Positions 1 to 15,100 of a stretch of 64,000 nt of DNA are shown here, piece by piece. Made by a program: the position numbers and the translations under genes. Position 1 is the first letter of the stretch; every line of letters begins with the position of its first letter. Below the pieces are notes generated by a model. The model worked only from the letters and a program-made list of their open reading frames with translations, did not search any database and had not been told where the DNA came from. This DNA comes from Gymnorhina tibicen (Eukaryota > Chordata > Aves > Passeriformes > Artamidae), in assembly GCA_013399875.1 (NCBI GenBank), contig VXAZ01000263.1:2280876-2344875 (forward strand), given 5' to 3'.

Positions 1-3000
1 AACACAAGTCTTGACCAGCAAACGGGAACAGGAGAAGTTTTTTGAATTAAGATCCTCTGCAGTCAGTTCTGCTTCCCATTTTCGATTTGGAAGTTGAAAA
101 TTGTTTGGTCTCATGAATGCTTTCTGTGTTGTACACAGGTTGGAGGCTTTTGACCTGTCTCTTTTACACCTTTTTTATCAGCCAGAGTATTGTTCAGAGC
201 CATGGAGTGATAAGGCTTTGTAGGCTCAAGCTCTTTTGGGCTCCCTTCTGAGGTCCTGGCTAGGATCTGCCCAAGCTTGGACTTTTGAAGCAGCTTTTAG
301 GGTCAGCCCAAGGTAAAGTGCACCATGTTATTTACCTTTCCACATCCTTGGATGCAATTAAAAGATATGGCATGAGTGAAAAACAGTAAATTAGGAGGGG
401 AATTCTAGATCACTGGAGGCTGCAGCATGTGAGTGCTGGTAGTCTCACACATTCCTGGTGTGGGGTTCCCAGTCCTGGTGCTTCACCTGAGGCAGGGAGA
501 GCAATAGCAGCTGTTCCTTTCCTGCTGGCTTGAACACAGTGTAAGTGGTGGTGTACCCAGTGGGTGTTAAATACATCACTCAAGCTCTTCTGAAACCTGA
601 ACTAAATACTCAGTTGGTTGCCCAGTGTGAAAAAAAAAAGAATTAAAATGACTGAGGCTTGCAAATCTGTCCAGAGACCGCCTCTCCAAATAAAATAGTC
701 AGGTTTTGTGCCCTGTTCTACAGTAATTGATGCTTTTTCCTTTTTTTTTTTTTTTTGAGGTTTGCAGTCCAAGCTCTTCAAGCGTTGGTTTCACAAACAA
801 TTACTGCTAGGCATGAATGACTGGTTTCCAGCCTGGAATAACTTTACATGCTCCAGAGAATGCCACTGCCTTTACCCAATTCTGTGATTATTTACTGTAA
901 CAAATTATTACTGTAATGGTTGGGGTAATGACAACTGTAAAATAGAATATCTGTGGTACTCTTGGGTTAGCAGAAGCAAACAGAAAAGAATGAACTAGAT
1001 GCCTTGCTGGAGATGTGAGCATAGGTCTATACCTTGCCTGCTGTCAAAGGATATCTATTATCATTCTCTTAAATCACATTTACTTCATTGCTTCTGCACA
1101 GAAGTGAGATGTGCTTTTTTATCCTGCACAGAACAGTTTCACCCTGGAAAATGAATTTCATTCATATTTTATTTTATTTGGTTTGGGTTTCGTCAGCTTT
1201 ATGGATACACTGGGGTAAGGGCCATGTGAATTTACTTCTCTTTCTTTCCCCCAGCCTCTTCAGTGCCTGTCTTTTGAAAAGATTTAGGTAACAACAATGA
1301 ACAGCTGGCAGAGTTGGGCTGCATTTGGCCTGGTGGTGTAGCAGGGAGGGCTTGGTGCCCCTTCACAGAGGTGGGAGCTGCCAGGAGCAAGTGTGTTTCC
1401 ACCCCTGTATGACAGTGCCTCTAGCAGGGACCAAGGAACCATGACTGTCCAGACACTGAGCAGGGGGTGCAGCAGCTCACCCTGTTGAGAAGGGGAGAGG
1501 GTTGGGTTTTGCAGAAAACAAAGCATTTTCTACATGACAACAAGGAGAAGTGTTCTGGCTCAGAACCAGAGCCCCACATCTCCTGCCCTCATTCCCTTTC
1601 CTGCCACCATTGCCACTGGCTTCAGTGGTGTGTGCTGGCTGCCCTTCTCTTGGGTTTAGCCCTTTCTGCTTGAATACTGCCTTCAGTACAATGGTGTGGT
1701 TTTCCTGCTCCTTTCACACTGTCTGGATCTTTTTCTGCTTTTTACATCCCTCTTGGAGGAAGGTTTGGTATCTACTATGGCCTCTGGATGGGGACACCTC
1801 TGCAGGTCACATTTAACTGATACTGGGGACTGCAGTGTCTCAGAGGAAACAGGGAGAGTACTGGGCAGTTTAACATTTTCATTTCCATACAGTAGAAAAA
1901 CACTGGTGAATTCATGATGCAGAGAAGAATGCACAGGAAAATTAATGTGCTTTCTGAATTTAAAGTTGTAAATGACATCATCTTATGGGTCTTATGGTGT
2001 ATTAGCTCAAAACTTGCTTATTTTGGGATCTGGTTCTTCCTTTGCCATGTATTTCTATGCATGTTTTGTCAGGCTTTAAGCACAGCACCCTTAAGCCTGG
2101 ATTATACCGAAAATGTATATAACACTGTACCATGTGTTGAACCCTGAACATCCTGATTTTATCTTGTCACGTTACCTCATATTATTGTGCTAGTTCACTG
2201 CTGAGCTTTTTAACCAAATGCTACTGTGGCTCATCTTTATTATAATAGAAACCTATTTTAAATTAAAATTCTTTATCAATGCAAAAATCCCCTTATTTTG
2301 TAATTAGGAATGTCTTTGTGCTTTTAATTAATACAAGTATTGAAGAGGTATTTGGTTTCTGATGCTATATTTGGCATTCCACAGCCACATGATTTTAGTG
2401 ATATATAGTTGAAATGCCTTTTGAAAGCCTCTATAATAAAAATAGAAAAGAGATTACCTCTGAGACTTAAAAGAACTTTTGAAGAATTTATTAGAGCAGT
2501 GTTAAAATATGCTGTAAAACGAGTCATATTAGTCTGCAAATTGATCTGGGATATCTGTGGATTCAGAGTGCTGTACTACTTGGATTAATTAAAATGTGGT
2601 CAGCTGAAACCTTCACTATAATCAAAATTGTTCCCCAGGGTTATACCTTCATTACAGTCCTGGTGTAGCCTTCCAGTCCTGACCATTGCTGAGCTAAGTA
2701 ATTCGTTCAGTTTAAAAAAAAAAAAACAAAACCAAAAGGATAAAATGACCATGACAGTACTTAGGTTTATTGTTTGGGGTTTTTTATTGCTATGCTGGGC
2801 TCTGTTTGATATCATTAATTGTATATAGCTGTTCTTTATGCTCTCAAAGACAAACAGTGAGAGACAAAGTATCTCTGATGTGAGCGTTATGCTGTTTCCC
2901 ATATTGTAAGACGTGGAGTATTTTACAATTGCTGTTTTCTGTAACTTTGGCTAAGGCGCCGATCTCCCTCTGCAGATGTGCTGCCTATCTCGTCCCTGTA

Positions 3001-6000
3001 GGGCTGCGGGTAGTGTTCTGCTGCACAGGGTTTCCTTATCAGCACTCCTGCAGTAAATCAACAAGGAGGAGACTGCATCTCCCAACAGGGTCTCAAAGGA
3101 AGAATTCACATCATGTGAATTCGTACAGGATACCAGAGGACATCTGCCTTAGGAGGCTGTCTCCAGAGTTCAGACTTCAGGAGCTAGATAAAGCACTGCT
3201 TCTGTCTCTCCCACACCGTGTATATTCTGACCCCAGCTTTGCAGAGCCTGTCAGCAGTTTGTCCTTGAGCTGGATGCTGTAGTGAAACCCTCTGGATAAG
3301 GCTAACCCTTATCATTCTCTTGTGTCGTGTCAGGGCGCTCTCCCAGAAGCTGCTGAATAGCCAAGACATGACAAAGAAGCCTTTGATTGTGGCTGTCAGT
3401 ACTGGAACCTGGAGATTGTAACTCAGTATCAAAATGCATCCTTACTGAGTTGTGGCTCTGACAGAGTGAGCCCCAAGTTTGTTCTTCATATTAATGATCT
3501 GACTGCAACTGGTTTGGATTCTCAAAAATGCTTTTTAAAACACTCATGCTTTTTCAAGGGTTAAAGAAAGGGATTTCATGTGCTTTCTGTCAGAATATAA
3601 TAAATGACTATAATGTTCTGCTGTAGCACTTCCAGAATCCCATAGAACTTTACATATGTCATTTAGGCTCCAACACACCCCATTAAGATGTTTAATTCCT
3701 AGGTTTTTTTTTTTCTGCAGTAAGACAAACTGAGCTGGAAGAAGTGCTACTGGTTTGATAAAGGCTAAGGCAGTCCCCCTGAGATGAGTCCCTCTCAGTG
3801 CATACTCCCAAGCTCTTTAGTATAACAAAGCACATACATGCACCTGACTTCCATCCAAATAAATCCTGTAGAATTCCCTCCTCTGACCACATGCACTGGG
3901 TGTTTACACAAAGGAAACGCAGCGTATCAACTCATCTATGTAGTACGTCATCAACAATTGTGAAGTATAATGTTGACTGCTTAGCACATATCACAGCTTT
4001 GCAGTTTTAATAATAAAAATGTCTTCAATGTTAACAGCTCTATTTAAGTGTCATGTCAGAGGAAAGGGCGGTAGGGAAGAGTCCAGCTGTGCCTTCTGTA
4101 GTGGCTGCCCCATACCCTGCACTGTTTGATGAAGCTTGGCGTTTCTTCCTTTTGTTTCAGTGTCAAGGAGCAAAGTTGATGGGAAACCTGCCTTGTACAT
4201 TTATGACGGGGCAGTCTAAAATGGAGGAATATCTATGCTCCCAAAGAGATTTGTGAAATTCTTTGCCCACGTAAGGAGACAATCTCTGGGAAGACTCAAT
4301 AAACCTATAATTAGACTACATGCTGTCCACCTCAGACAGCTGGAAGTCAGATGAAAGTTAGTGTGAGGGGGAACAAAGGCTCTGTTTTTCCCCCTTCAAG
4401 AGCCTCAAGTTGCTAAAAAGGTCATATAATTTCAACCTCTTGGTGTCTACTTGTCTGTGTTGAGAAACTCCATCACAGCCTGGTTGTCTCTCCTTCTAAG
4501 TGGGTCGGTGCTGGTGAGTGGGTGAATGTACAGCGGGGAATGTGCAGCCCCTGGGCTTGGCTGAGTGAGAGGAACTGCACAGCAACAGCAGGTACTCAAG
4601 CTCTGACACATCACCTCAACCCTTCCTTTTTCTCATATACTGACAAGCTCATCCTGTACAGTCTTACTTTCTTCCCAAATGGGACTTCCTTGCCTTCCCC
4701 CTCTTTTAGGCAGGTGTTGTGAGAGGGGACACACATCCAGTTGTATTGGGTGACATCTCTAAGCGTTGTGTTAGCAGAACAAAATGGAGTGACAGGAAGA
4801 GTGGCTGCTGCTCATTTGCTATTTAAATTGAGTGTTCTTAAAGACAGACAAGATGATGTAAAATGCCTATTTTTACTGTACTTTGTACATGATTTTTAAA
4901 TTGTTTCTTTAGGGAGAGTATCTAAAGTATTTGACATCCATTTAGAGATTTTTTTTCTTTTCATCCTTCATTCTTTTATTCACCTGCAGTATTATTAGTG
5001 GTTAAGAAAAGTGCATGAGGACTATGCTAAAATGCAACCATGTTGTAAATACTGATTTTTAATTTTTTGCAATGTTATTTGCGTGCTAGGGATTGGACAC
5101 TGTTCTCCTGTTGAAGTGAATGCCTGCAAATCAGATTGATGTACTAAAAAGCTGATTATGAGTGAAAAGTGGGAAAGTTCACCTGCCAGGATTTCTTCTA
5201 ACAGGACTATGTTTCATTTTATGTAAAATTGTAATTTACAGTTTTGCAGCTGTCTATATCTACTTTCACTCCCTGGTGTTTGAGACAGAAGAACTCAAGT
5301 GTTGTTGGATTACCTTCTGTGACATTTTAGTGTCAGTAGTGGACACTATGAATTTGCTGCAATTGAAAGATTTAGGCTTATGTAACAGAAGATAAGAAAT
5401 TTGTGTTAGTTTTGTATAATCCCAGTTTTAACTGTTTCTTCCTGAATAGCTTAATGCCACATTGTATACGTGGGATTGTCATTAGAAATTCTTTTAAAAT
5501 TGACAACCTTATCTTCTCACATGAATAGGTTGTGTAGCCATCCTGAATAATCACCAAAGTAAGGACTGAGACCCAGAAAATTGTACTGAGTGGGACCACA
5601 GAGATGTTTGGGCAAGAAGTAGGGCACTGAGTGTAGCAGAATGTGGTGTGCCTGCAGTTTTCCTGAGTTTAGAGCTGGCACTTGCACCTGCCAAGCAGTG
5701 TGGGACTGCAGGCTTGAAGAGTACCTCAGTGTTCCAGTGGATTTCTTGTTCTGTGCCTTACCGTGCTTATTTGCGACCATGAAGATTTTTTTGTGCTTTG
5801 AGTAGACAACAGTAAATTTACCACAGTTAAAAGTCATATTCTGTAATGCAAAATGTGAAAACCAGCGTTGGAAATCTTTCTGTCAGTCCCAACACTTGTA
5901 TCAGACTGAAAGAAAATGCAGATGATGAGTCTATTCCTCACCTCAGGGCAGACTGTTTTCTGCAACAAGATACCACTCTACCACTGGTGCACAGAGAGCA

Positions 6001-8680
6001 AAATAGAGCAGGGCACCCTATGGAAAAATTGTGTTGTTGGGTTTTTTCCTTCCTATTTTTGAGAGATGGATTTGTGAAAACAGGTCAGAAAAAGGTTGGG
6101 GCTATGTGGCTGCTTGTGAGTATGAATTTTGATTTCTTTCCCTGGCCTGGTTATGAGTAAGTCTCAGGGGGAAGTACTGTTTAGCAGAATGACTATAATT
6201 ATTTAGTTAACAGTTTGTTTAATTATAGCTTTGTGATTTTTCTGTGTCTGTAAGTATCTCTTTCCTATACAGCATGTATTGGCATATCATCTTCCATCCC
6301 TTCCTGGAAAGTATATTCAGAAGTTGTGGCAATAGTCACTAAAGGTTTTGAAAGAAAATTTCAGTGCAGGATTTAAGGCAGAGCTCCTTCAGCAGTTGTA
6401 GCAACCTCTTTTCATACCAAATGCTGTGTTCCTCCCTTAGGCAGGTATACACACGGAGCTGTACCCAAGTACTCACAGACTGACTCCAGGTGCCACCTTT
6501 ACCCTTCTCACACTCTTCCAGTCCCCTTTTGGGTGTCCCTGCCTGGATGCTGGCTGCAGCATCAGCTATGCATTGATGGTGGTGGATGGAGGTGAGTTTG
6601 GGGTCCTGCAGGTTGACTGCAGAGCCGTGTAGCATTGGTGCTGTAGCACCTGACAGGACCTCTTGCTAAAGGTCCTTGTTTCAGTATGAGTTGAGGTATG
6701 CTTTGACTCTCCCCAAAATCCCAGCTTATTTCTGTCTGTTCAACTTGGCAGGGAGGAAGGAAAATCCCAGGGCTGTTTGTTTGGTTGCACCAGAAGAAAG
6801 CCCCCAAGGCAGAGTATAAATACAGTGAGTAGAGCAGGGAATCTGACTGCTGGTGGGACTTATCCTCCTGGCGCTGTTTGGATTTACCCACCTGGCTCTG
6901 GCCCCGCTTACACCTGTCAGCTGAGGGGGACAGTGCCAAAGCAAGGAGTGAGTGAATGTCCCCTTGGAGCTTTGCCTGGCCAGCTGGCAGCATACATCAT
7001 CAGCCAAGCTTTCCTTTCCTCCTCCTCCACAGCCTTGGACATGTCATTCAATATATATGGCCGTGCCCTCCCATCGCAAGGGAGGAAGGTGGGCTTCAGC
7101 CCCATCAGCCCCTCTAATAGAAATGAAGGGTTTCAGTCTTTCTTTCTTTCTTACATGAGAGGAGAAAAAAATAGAATTACTCCTTTTAAATTTTTTTTTT
7201 TAATTTTTTTCCCTTCCATGGTAGTCTCCACTAGAATGGACATATCATACCCATTGGAGACCACACCTTAGTAAGACAAAGCTAGCTCATGGTGCTGGAA
7301 TTTTTTAATGGAGTTTAATGAGGTGAGAATAGGAAGAGGAAGATCCTACCAAGTAGGACTGACCCCAGAAAGAGGCTAGAAGCAGATTGAGGTTTGTCTA
7401 CCTTAGAATATGACGCCTGTTCATTCAGATTTGCTTCTTTCTAGCTTCTTCTGGTAATGCCATGCTCATATTCATCCTCACACTGCCATTTTCCAAAGCT
7501 GTCATCCTTTCATCCCTATGTCAACAAACCTCCCACCAGTTTGGGTGACAGACACATTTGAGGCTCAGCTCCTGTGGGGAAGGTGTGATGACCCTCCCTT
7601 GAAAACAAGCCAGTCCCTGTCTGCCACTGTGACGCAGCAGTGCTCCTGTCCATCTGCTGGGGGGTCTTTGGGAATGCTGCATTAGTAAGCTCAGTCACAT
7701 CACTACTGCTTTTTTTTAAGCCGACCCTACATCCCTGATGTCTTTAGTATTGATGGGCGAGTAAGTAATATTTTCTCACGTGCAAAGGGAGGATAGTATA
7801 CCAAAGTGTCACAAAAAGTAAGTTGGTTCATTAAGCGGTAGCTTTAGGCAAAACCTGAACATTTAAAATTTATAAAGTTTTGAAGTTTTCCCCTTTTTTA
7901 TCAGTGTATAACAACTGTTTATAAAAGATTGTTCAAATCTTAGACTGCACTAGATGCTTTTATACTATGAAGCCTTTTACTTCCTGATGAATTTGATAAA
8001 TACGTTTGCAGTACTTCAGTAACTCTCCTTTAACAGCCTCTTCTTCAAGGTCTCACAATATAAACCTTCTGGATGAATCTGAATTAACACATGCAGCCCC
8101 AAGTCGGTTCCATGGCATGCTACCATAATTTTCATTTGTTAAAAGAGTCTTAGGACTGCTAGGAAGGTATTTTGTGTGACATGGATGGTTTTTATTGCAT
8201 GTTTCAAATAAACTTAACACTCAAGACTCCAAGCACAAGTTACTAAGCAAAATCAGAGGCAAAGAATGATGAGATGATCTTATACATAGTTGAGAGTAAG
8301 CAAAATCAGAAGTTTTTTCAGCAGATAAGACTTTTGCCAACTTAGAATTTTTTACAGCCTGATGCATGGCATTATTTAACCAACAGCTATATTAAAAAAA
8401 GACAACCTGAAATAAGTACAGGAACTCACCCAGTCACTTTAGCTGAACTCCCAGTGACTTGGTGACCGCTCTTGCTCTTTGCTTACTTTAAATCCAGAAT
8501 CCATACATATGCCTTTCTTCAGTTGCTTCTGCTAAGACTTTTATGTAGTGATTAAGTTGTGAAGAACATTTTGGTGCTGTCCCATCACTGTTAGGACCTT
8601 TGGATCAAGTGGATCTTTCTACCCAATTTTTTTCAAGTTACCATTCCTGTGTGCTTGCTGTGGTCATGTTGCATTAGAAA

Positions 8681-8693
8681 GTGTGTGTGTGTG
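8681..8693 (+). repeat. (GT)n microsatellite
   Basis: Six and a half GT units. Confidence 0.75.
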
Positions 8694-10813
8694 CCAGTGC
8701 TAAATCCATGGCTCCAGAGTGTCTTTACATGACAACATTCTCCTCATGCTGGATCCACACTACAGTACCATGATGCCCATGTGACCTGAAGTGTGTTAGG
8801 ATCTCCTTACAGACAGGTATGCAATGATGTATTCTGTCCAGGGTTTTTTTCCCTTGAGAATCACAACAGTTTAAAATGGTGCTGAGGAAAATTGTTGAGC
8901 CATGTGTGTTTTTAAAAGGAGAAGCAATGCTGAACCAGTGTATAGCATACAGTGGGAAGGAAACCAAATACAATATGATCTGTAATACTGCCTGTACTCT
9001 GGAGCTGAGCAACTTCTTTGGAACTATAAAGGGATTTGAGCACGTGTTGATTTATTAATTACTATTTTTTTACTTTTATCTGTGCCATTTACAGCAAGCC
9101 CTATATCACAAACTTGATGCCATGCTCTCTTATATTGTCAAAATAACGTGGGCTAAAACATCACTCAGCACATCTAAATGCATGCCTGTATATGTAATCA
9201 GTGTGCATATAGCCACACATTTGGGCTTCTCTCATTTTCAGAATGATACAGTCTGTTGGCATGGCTGTGTGCTTTTTACAGAAATTTAAGCAGGTAAAAA
9301 TCAGATAGTGTATATTCTATTGCACATGCTGATATTCCCATTTCCTATAGACAGTGATAATGAGAATTGATATTTTTACATGAAGAATTTCATTATCCAA
9401 AAATACCCTTAATGCTGGCATGCAGAACTAGTGTAGCAGAAAAAGCATATCTGATCCAAGTCATCAATTGCTCTGTAATTACAATGACAATACAGAAATG
9501 AAGCAACCTTACCTTATCTCAGGAGAGTCTTTTTGCTCTATCCCAGGCAGTTTCCTCTCCTTATTCAACTGAAAATGGAAAATCCACTTAAATAAAGAAA
9601 GATAAGGACTAGAAGAGTGAGGGATTTAAGGAGTTCTCATCTGAACTGCTGATCCACTTGTTTTTAGCAAACTGCAAAAAACCTCGATCCAGCAGTAGCT
9701 CAGAGCGACTTTCCTATCCTCGTGTGTTCTGTGGGCTGAGAATCTGCAAGAATAAACCTGAGACGGTGCTGCAAGAGAGAGACAGCGGGGGGGACCTTGG
9801 CACGGAGTTGGACCAAACTCTAAATATAGCCCAACCCACTTTCTGTGCAATTCTCTTCATACTCTGAAGGCAGATGACCTTGTCGGAAAACTGACCTCCC
9901 AGTATGTCCCTCTCTTAGTAGAGAGGATCTAAGGGAACAAGACTGCAGCATAAAGGGACAGAAAAGCAATCCACCATCTGCTTGCAGCAAATGAATTTAG
10001 GTATGCGCTCTTATTTTCCTGGTAGTTAGAACTGATTGACTCATAATGTGCTTTATTTGATCATTTAAACAAATGAGCTGCAGGTCAGTTCACAAAAGGC
10101 CTGTACAGATGAGAGACTGCATTGTAATTGTTAGTCTTAAATAGAGAGCACTAACAAAGATGAGAAGCCCGATGCCTTTCCTCCTCTCAAAAACCTTAAT
10201 GCATCGGAGTGTGCAGTATTTCCCTAAATGCTTCTGACTATAGAAAGTGACCCCTCCTTTCATCTGCTCTTATTATAATAAGTAAGACTTTTTGGAAAAG
10301 TGAGTTAAATCCACAAATGTGGATTCTAGTACCATATAAATTTGAGATGCTAGGATGGCTTGAAAAGGGAATGAGAACCTGCAATATCAGAGATCAAACT
10401 GCAGAGAAATGTGTAGTACATGCAGAGAAGGAGGAAGCAAAGAATAAGAGGCATAGAAACATAACCCTTGTGCCTTAGATAGGGAACTGGTTTTCAACAG
10501 ATGTTTTATAATCTGGGGAATTCGCCACTCTATGTGGCAACATGTCAGGGTATTTTGTTCTTAGCCTGAAGGAGAGTTTAACTTGATATGAGTCAACCTG
10601 ATACTCTGTCAAATGGGGACCTGATACTTCTATGTCATACGAAGGCTTCTAAATAGAAAAAGCTGCAGAAACCAGAGCAGCTCAAAATGTCAACTCTCAT
10701 GTTTGTGTGTAAAGATGTGTAGGAGAGTTGGGATAAATGACTGTCTGCAGTACTGTTCTTCAGTGGGATATATTGTTTGGTGGTGACATCTGTCTGAGTG
10801 TATGCTACATTAT

Positions 10814-10830
10814 ATGCATGCATGCATGCA
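10814..10830 (+). repeat. (ATGC)n short microsatellite
   Basis: Four self-complementary ATGC units in a row. Confidence 0.8.
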
Positions 10831-11700
10831 GTTTTCCATACTCAGAGAAAACCTGAGAAAAATCAGGACTGTGATAACTGCATACTACAGATGTGTCTGC
10901 AAAATATCCATGAGCCAAAAAGGTAGGAATGGTACCAGTAGTCAGTAAAGTAGCAATGTGTATCTGTGAACAATAATTTGTGCTGTTAAGTTTTTGTGAA
11001 GTGTGCTATATATCCTTTTTAATTGCAGCCTACTATTTTTGGCAAGTTCCACTGTGTAATTTTATCATGATCTATAGACTTGAAGTGCACAGGATCAGCC
11101 AGACTCTCTGTGTTACCCCCACAGCAAGAGCTACAGCTGTGAGCCACAGCTGCTTCCCAATATAGAGAACAGTAAAAAAGCACTGGCAATATTAAGGGAG
11201 ACCACATCTGGGACCATGCTACATTCCTGCCTAAAACTTGCTCATAGTCAGACCTAGGCTGGACCCCACCCATTAAGTAGTTTTATGGATTTATCCAAGT
11301 TCATCTTTCCTCCCAGTTTACCTATTTCTTCCCCATTAACAAGAATAAATGTGTTTGGCAGAAGTTAATATTATAACAAATGAAGAATGCTGGTGTTTGA
11401 TTTTAAAGAGAAGACCTGAAAAAGGAAAAAGTCCACCTCTGGGTGTATATTGAGTAACACACTAGCACTGTGTAAGTAGTGAAATTCTGAATTTACGGGT
11501 CACCAACATTGTTAAAGATGGATAGCATTGTGCTGTCTGTGCTCCGGGGTGGTACCCTCATGAGAGCCACACCAACCCTACCAATTCCAGCTCCTCTGTG
11601 CCGCTGCCAATTCCACCTCTCTCTCTAGTGCCAGGATATTGAATTCACTACAGATCCCTTCTTTCAGACCACGAAGATGATGAGGATGAAGGAGGGAATA

Positions 11701-11728
11701 TATACTCCTCCCCAGCATGAGGAGTATA
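11701..11728. repeat. perfect 10-bp inverted repeat
   Basis: TATACTCCTC and its exact complement GAGGAGTATA, separated by the 8-base loop CCCAGCAT. It lies in intronic sequence with no known element around it. Confidence 0.7.
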
Positions 11729-12090
11729 CTTTTTACCCTCTTTTTCACCAGTTTTTCACCCTCTGCAGCAAACAGCAGCTTCCATACATGATAGATGGGT
11801 AGTTCTTAGAAAAAGAAGGAATCACAGTGCTTGGTGGATCTCAAAGCACAGGAATAGTCATACTTTGCCAGGAACTGTGACGTGCACTTCTCCTATAGGA
11901 ATATTGTGGAGAAGGAGTGATTTCTTGCTCGTACAAATAATACACTGGTTGGCTTTGGGCAGGGAGTTAATCTTTGGGGGAGGCTTTTATAGAGTGGCGC
12001 TGTTTGTGTGTACAGGGCTCTAAACTTTGTGTGATGCAACCCCAGTGATGCAAACTTCCTGGAAGAAAGGGAAAAGGCTTTAAGAGTGGT

Positions 12091-12092
12091 TG

Positions 12093-12123
<31 letters not shown>

Positions 12124-12125
12124 TG
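12091..12125 (+). repeat. (TATG)n microsatellite
   Basis: About six TATG units after a short TATA stretch, in the CMSS1 intron. Confidence 0.9.
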
Positions 12126-15100
12126 TATCCATTTGTCAAGATGGGTGGAAAAGTGTTTTGTTTGACAGCTGTATACACTCAAGTTTTCTTTAGGATGACT
12201 TTAATTTTTCTGTCTGCGCCATGAAGAGGAAAATGCAGTAGAGGGTCAGGCCCTAGTTTGTGCCTAGCTTTTCCTGAGCTCTTAACTTGTGTTTTCCTTA
12301 TGATTCTGAGTGGTTTTTCTGCTTATTTGTTGACAGTTTTTAACTGCCCAGCTTTCTTTGGTAGCATTTCCTCTGGAATGATTTGGGTCTGACTTTTCCA
12401 GAGCCGAGGCAGTTTCCTCTCCCAGATGGCCTGTGTTGGGGTTGAGACTTACTTCAAGCCAGGCTTGTGGGATTCTCCCTCAGCACAGTTAAACACTCTG
12501 TAACTAGTATGTGTGAACTGATTTTTCTTTTGCTTACCCCAAATTCCTAGACATTTGTAGTTGTTTAAATATCCCGTGGAGCATTTACAAGGTGAGATTG
12601 TGAACCACAATGGCTCAGACAGTTTCCGATGTGGTCAACTGTATCGTGGCTTGCCCTGTTCCTCTGCTTTCCAGAGTTGGACAGCATTGTTTTAGGAGCA
12701 TAAACTCTTGCACAGTATTGCTGGCACCCTTTTGAGTGGTTTCTAAACTGACTGTATGGTGTGCAATGTGTGGCATCTATCAGGAAGAGAAGCTCTATTT
12801 ACAAGGTTAATATTTATGATGTTCATCCAGTAGATTTGAAAGTAGCCAAAACCACATGCTTCTCAAACAAAACAGGCTCCCACTTCCCCATCTCTCTAGA
12901 AGTATGCTTCTGAATTTAACTTCGACTTATAATGAGATTATCGTAGGTTTCAGCATGAAGGATAGTTTTTGAGAGAACAAAAGAAAAAGAGTAGATTGAA
13001 GTGATTTGTGGATGTTATCCCAGCCTTCGCTCATGATACCATTGGTGAAGCATGCAGACAACAGAACTGATTTGTACACTGTGCTGAAATGTTGTATCTT
13101 TAGGCTCTGGTTGCTCTTTTTTGGCAAGCTCATAATGAAGAAATTAAATTGGATGGCAAACAGTAAAAGGACCTGTCATGTTCCTGTCATGTCAAATCTT
13201 TGTGTTTGTCCTTTGCTTACCATGGGATTTAAAACTCCTGTGACTAAATGAATATTGAGTTCTCCCTGCTTACCTTGGTGATGATTTGTTTCATTGTCTG
13301 AGGCACCAGTAGGATGTCAAATTCAACCTTTACCTAACAAGTGAAAAAAAAATTTTTGTTAGAAACAGGGTAGCCTACTACTTTTTACCCCTGATCAGTC
13401 ACGTTCTGTGGCTTTTCTACCATCTTTCTGTCTTATAGGCAAAATATAACAATGAAAAAGTCAAATTATGAATAGGGCGAGGCTGTAGCTATACTACACA
13501 CTGGGCCTAACCTTGATCATATAAAGTTTATTCTTCTGTGCTTACATGTGTACAACAGAGGATTTCCTCTGGTCTTATTCTGTGATATGCCCTTTATTTT
13601 GTCCTTTAATTCACTCCCAGTCAGCAAGTCGTGTCAAAAATTAGTTTGGAAGTACCTATTTTGAATACTAAAGGAAAAGTATTTTAAAAAAAAGAGATGT
13701 AGTTGTTAGAAACGTATTGTGGGAGGTCCTTTGCATTGCAGATAGTTATGTCTGTGAGCTAAACATTTTTTAGCATATCAGAGTATAATGAAAATTAACT
13801 TGATAGTATTCCATTAAGACCTGTTCTTTTTTGCTTGAGTGGACAGTGATTTTAATTTAAATTATCCATCATGGTAAAGAAAAGGAACCTAAATTGAATA
13901 TCCTGTCACAGGATCTATCAGGAAAAAACAGTTGTTTGGGCTAGATATGCCTTTTGAACTGCCCCGGGAAGGGGCTTGCATTTTTAGAAGAATGTTGTCT
14001 TTGACTTTGTAGTACAAGCTTTTGTTGCTACTTAGAAACTATTACAGGGAATTGCTACAGACTGGCTTGGCACAGGCTTAGGCTGGCTGGAGTGTGAAGT
14101 TTATGCCATCTGTATGTTACCTATGGGGACAAAATTGAAGCTCGTTTGATTCTTTGATAGGAATGTGTCTGTTTGTGCTGAGTTGCACATTGTCTGCCCT
14201 TCAGGTGTGCCTCACAAGCACACTCGGAAATACCTTTTTTTGAATACCTTGGGAGGTAAAGTCTGCAGTTCAAGATATCCTCGCAGATATAAAAATTGGC
14301 TTTTGTGCTGGAACACGCCTGTTTTGGGAAAGGACTCCTTGGTTCATAGAGACTGGAAGGCAAAATTACCCAGACCATAGGGACTGTGGATGGTTTGGGC
14401 TGATGGAGTACTGGCACCACGTGTAATTCCTACGGAGGCTGTCTCAGCCCGAGCAGAGAGGCAGCTCTGTTCTCTGTTGCAGTAGGCTGATAAAGTCTGA
14501 GGAATGGTCACTTTCTGTGCAGCTTCATGCTTCCTAGTGACTATAACAGGTACCAGTGCATTCACAGTGCCCCTCTTTAGTTCTAAATGGTCAAAATACC
14601 CAAAAATTTTAAGGCCTTATGAATGAAGGCACTTCATTTGATTCATGTCCCCATTTTGCAAAAGCTAAACTGCAAAAATTGCATGTTTTCCATTAAGCTG
14701 TAATATTACGTCTTTTGATACAATTAAACACTATTTTTTTCATTTCTTGTGAGTATGTGTTCTTGTATTGATTTCTAAGACTAAATCTTGTCTTACTCCA
14801 CTGTTTTAAATGATTTAGTTAATCCTTATTCAAGGAGGTAAGGACATGTTTCATTGTTTGGGGATTTTTTCTGTAATGTGTCACCTAGATTTCTCAGTTG
14901 TGCCACTCACTGCACTTGATGCATGCCTGTGATGGGGAGAATTACTTATTTTTCTTCAGTTGCCAGGGGACCCTTTCTAATTTAGCCAGAGCAATCTGAG
15001 AAAATGAAAGGGTGCTGACACTGTTGTAGCTATTTTTAATGCAATGGTTATGTGGTGATCTTCCCTGAGGACAGATTACTTTTGTGTCTAACATTTTTAT

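Noticed and set aside
6562..7271. Cluster of long overlapping frames on both strands (up to 164 codons)
   Set aside because: Low-complexity translations with no recognisable family. Such clusters follow local base composition.
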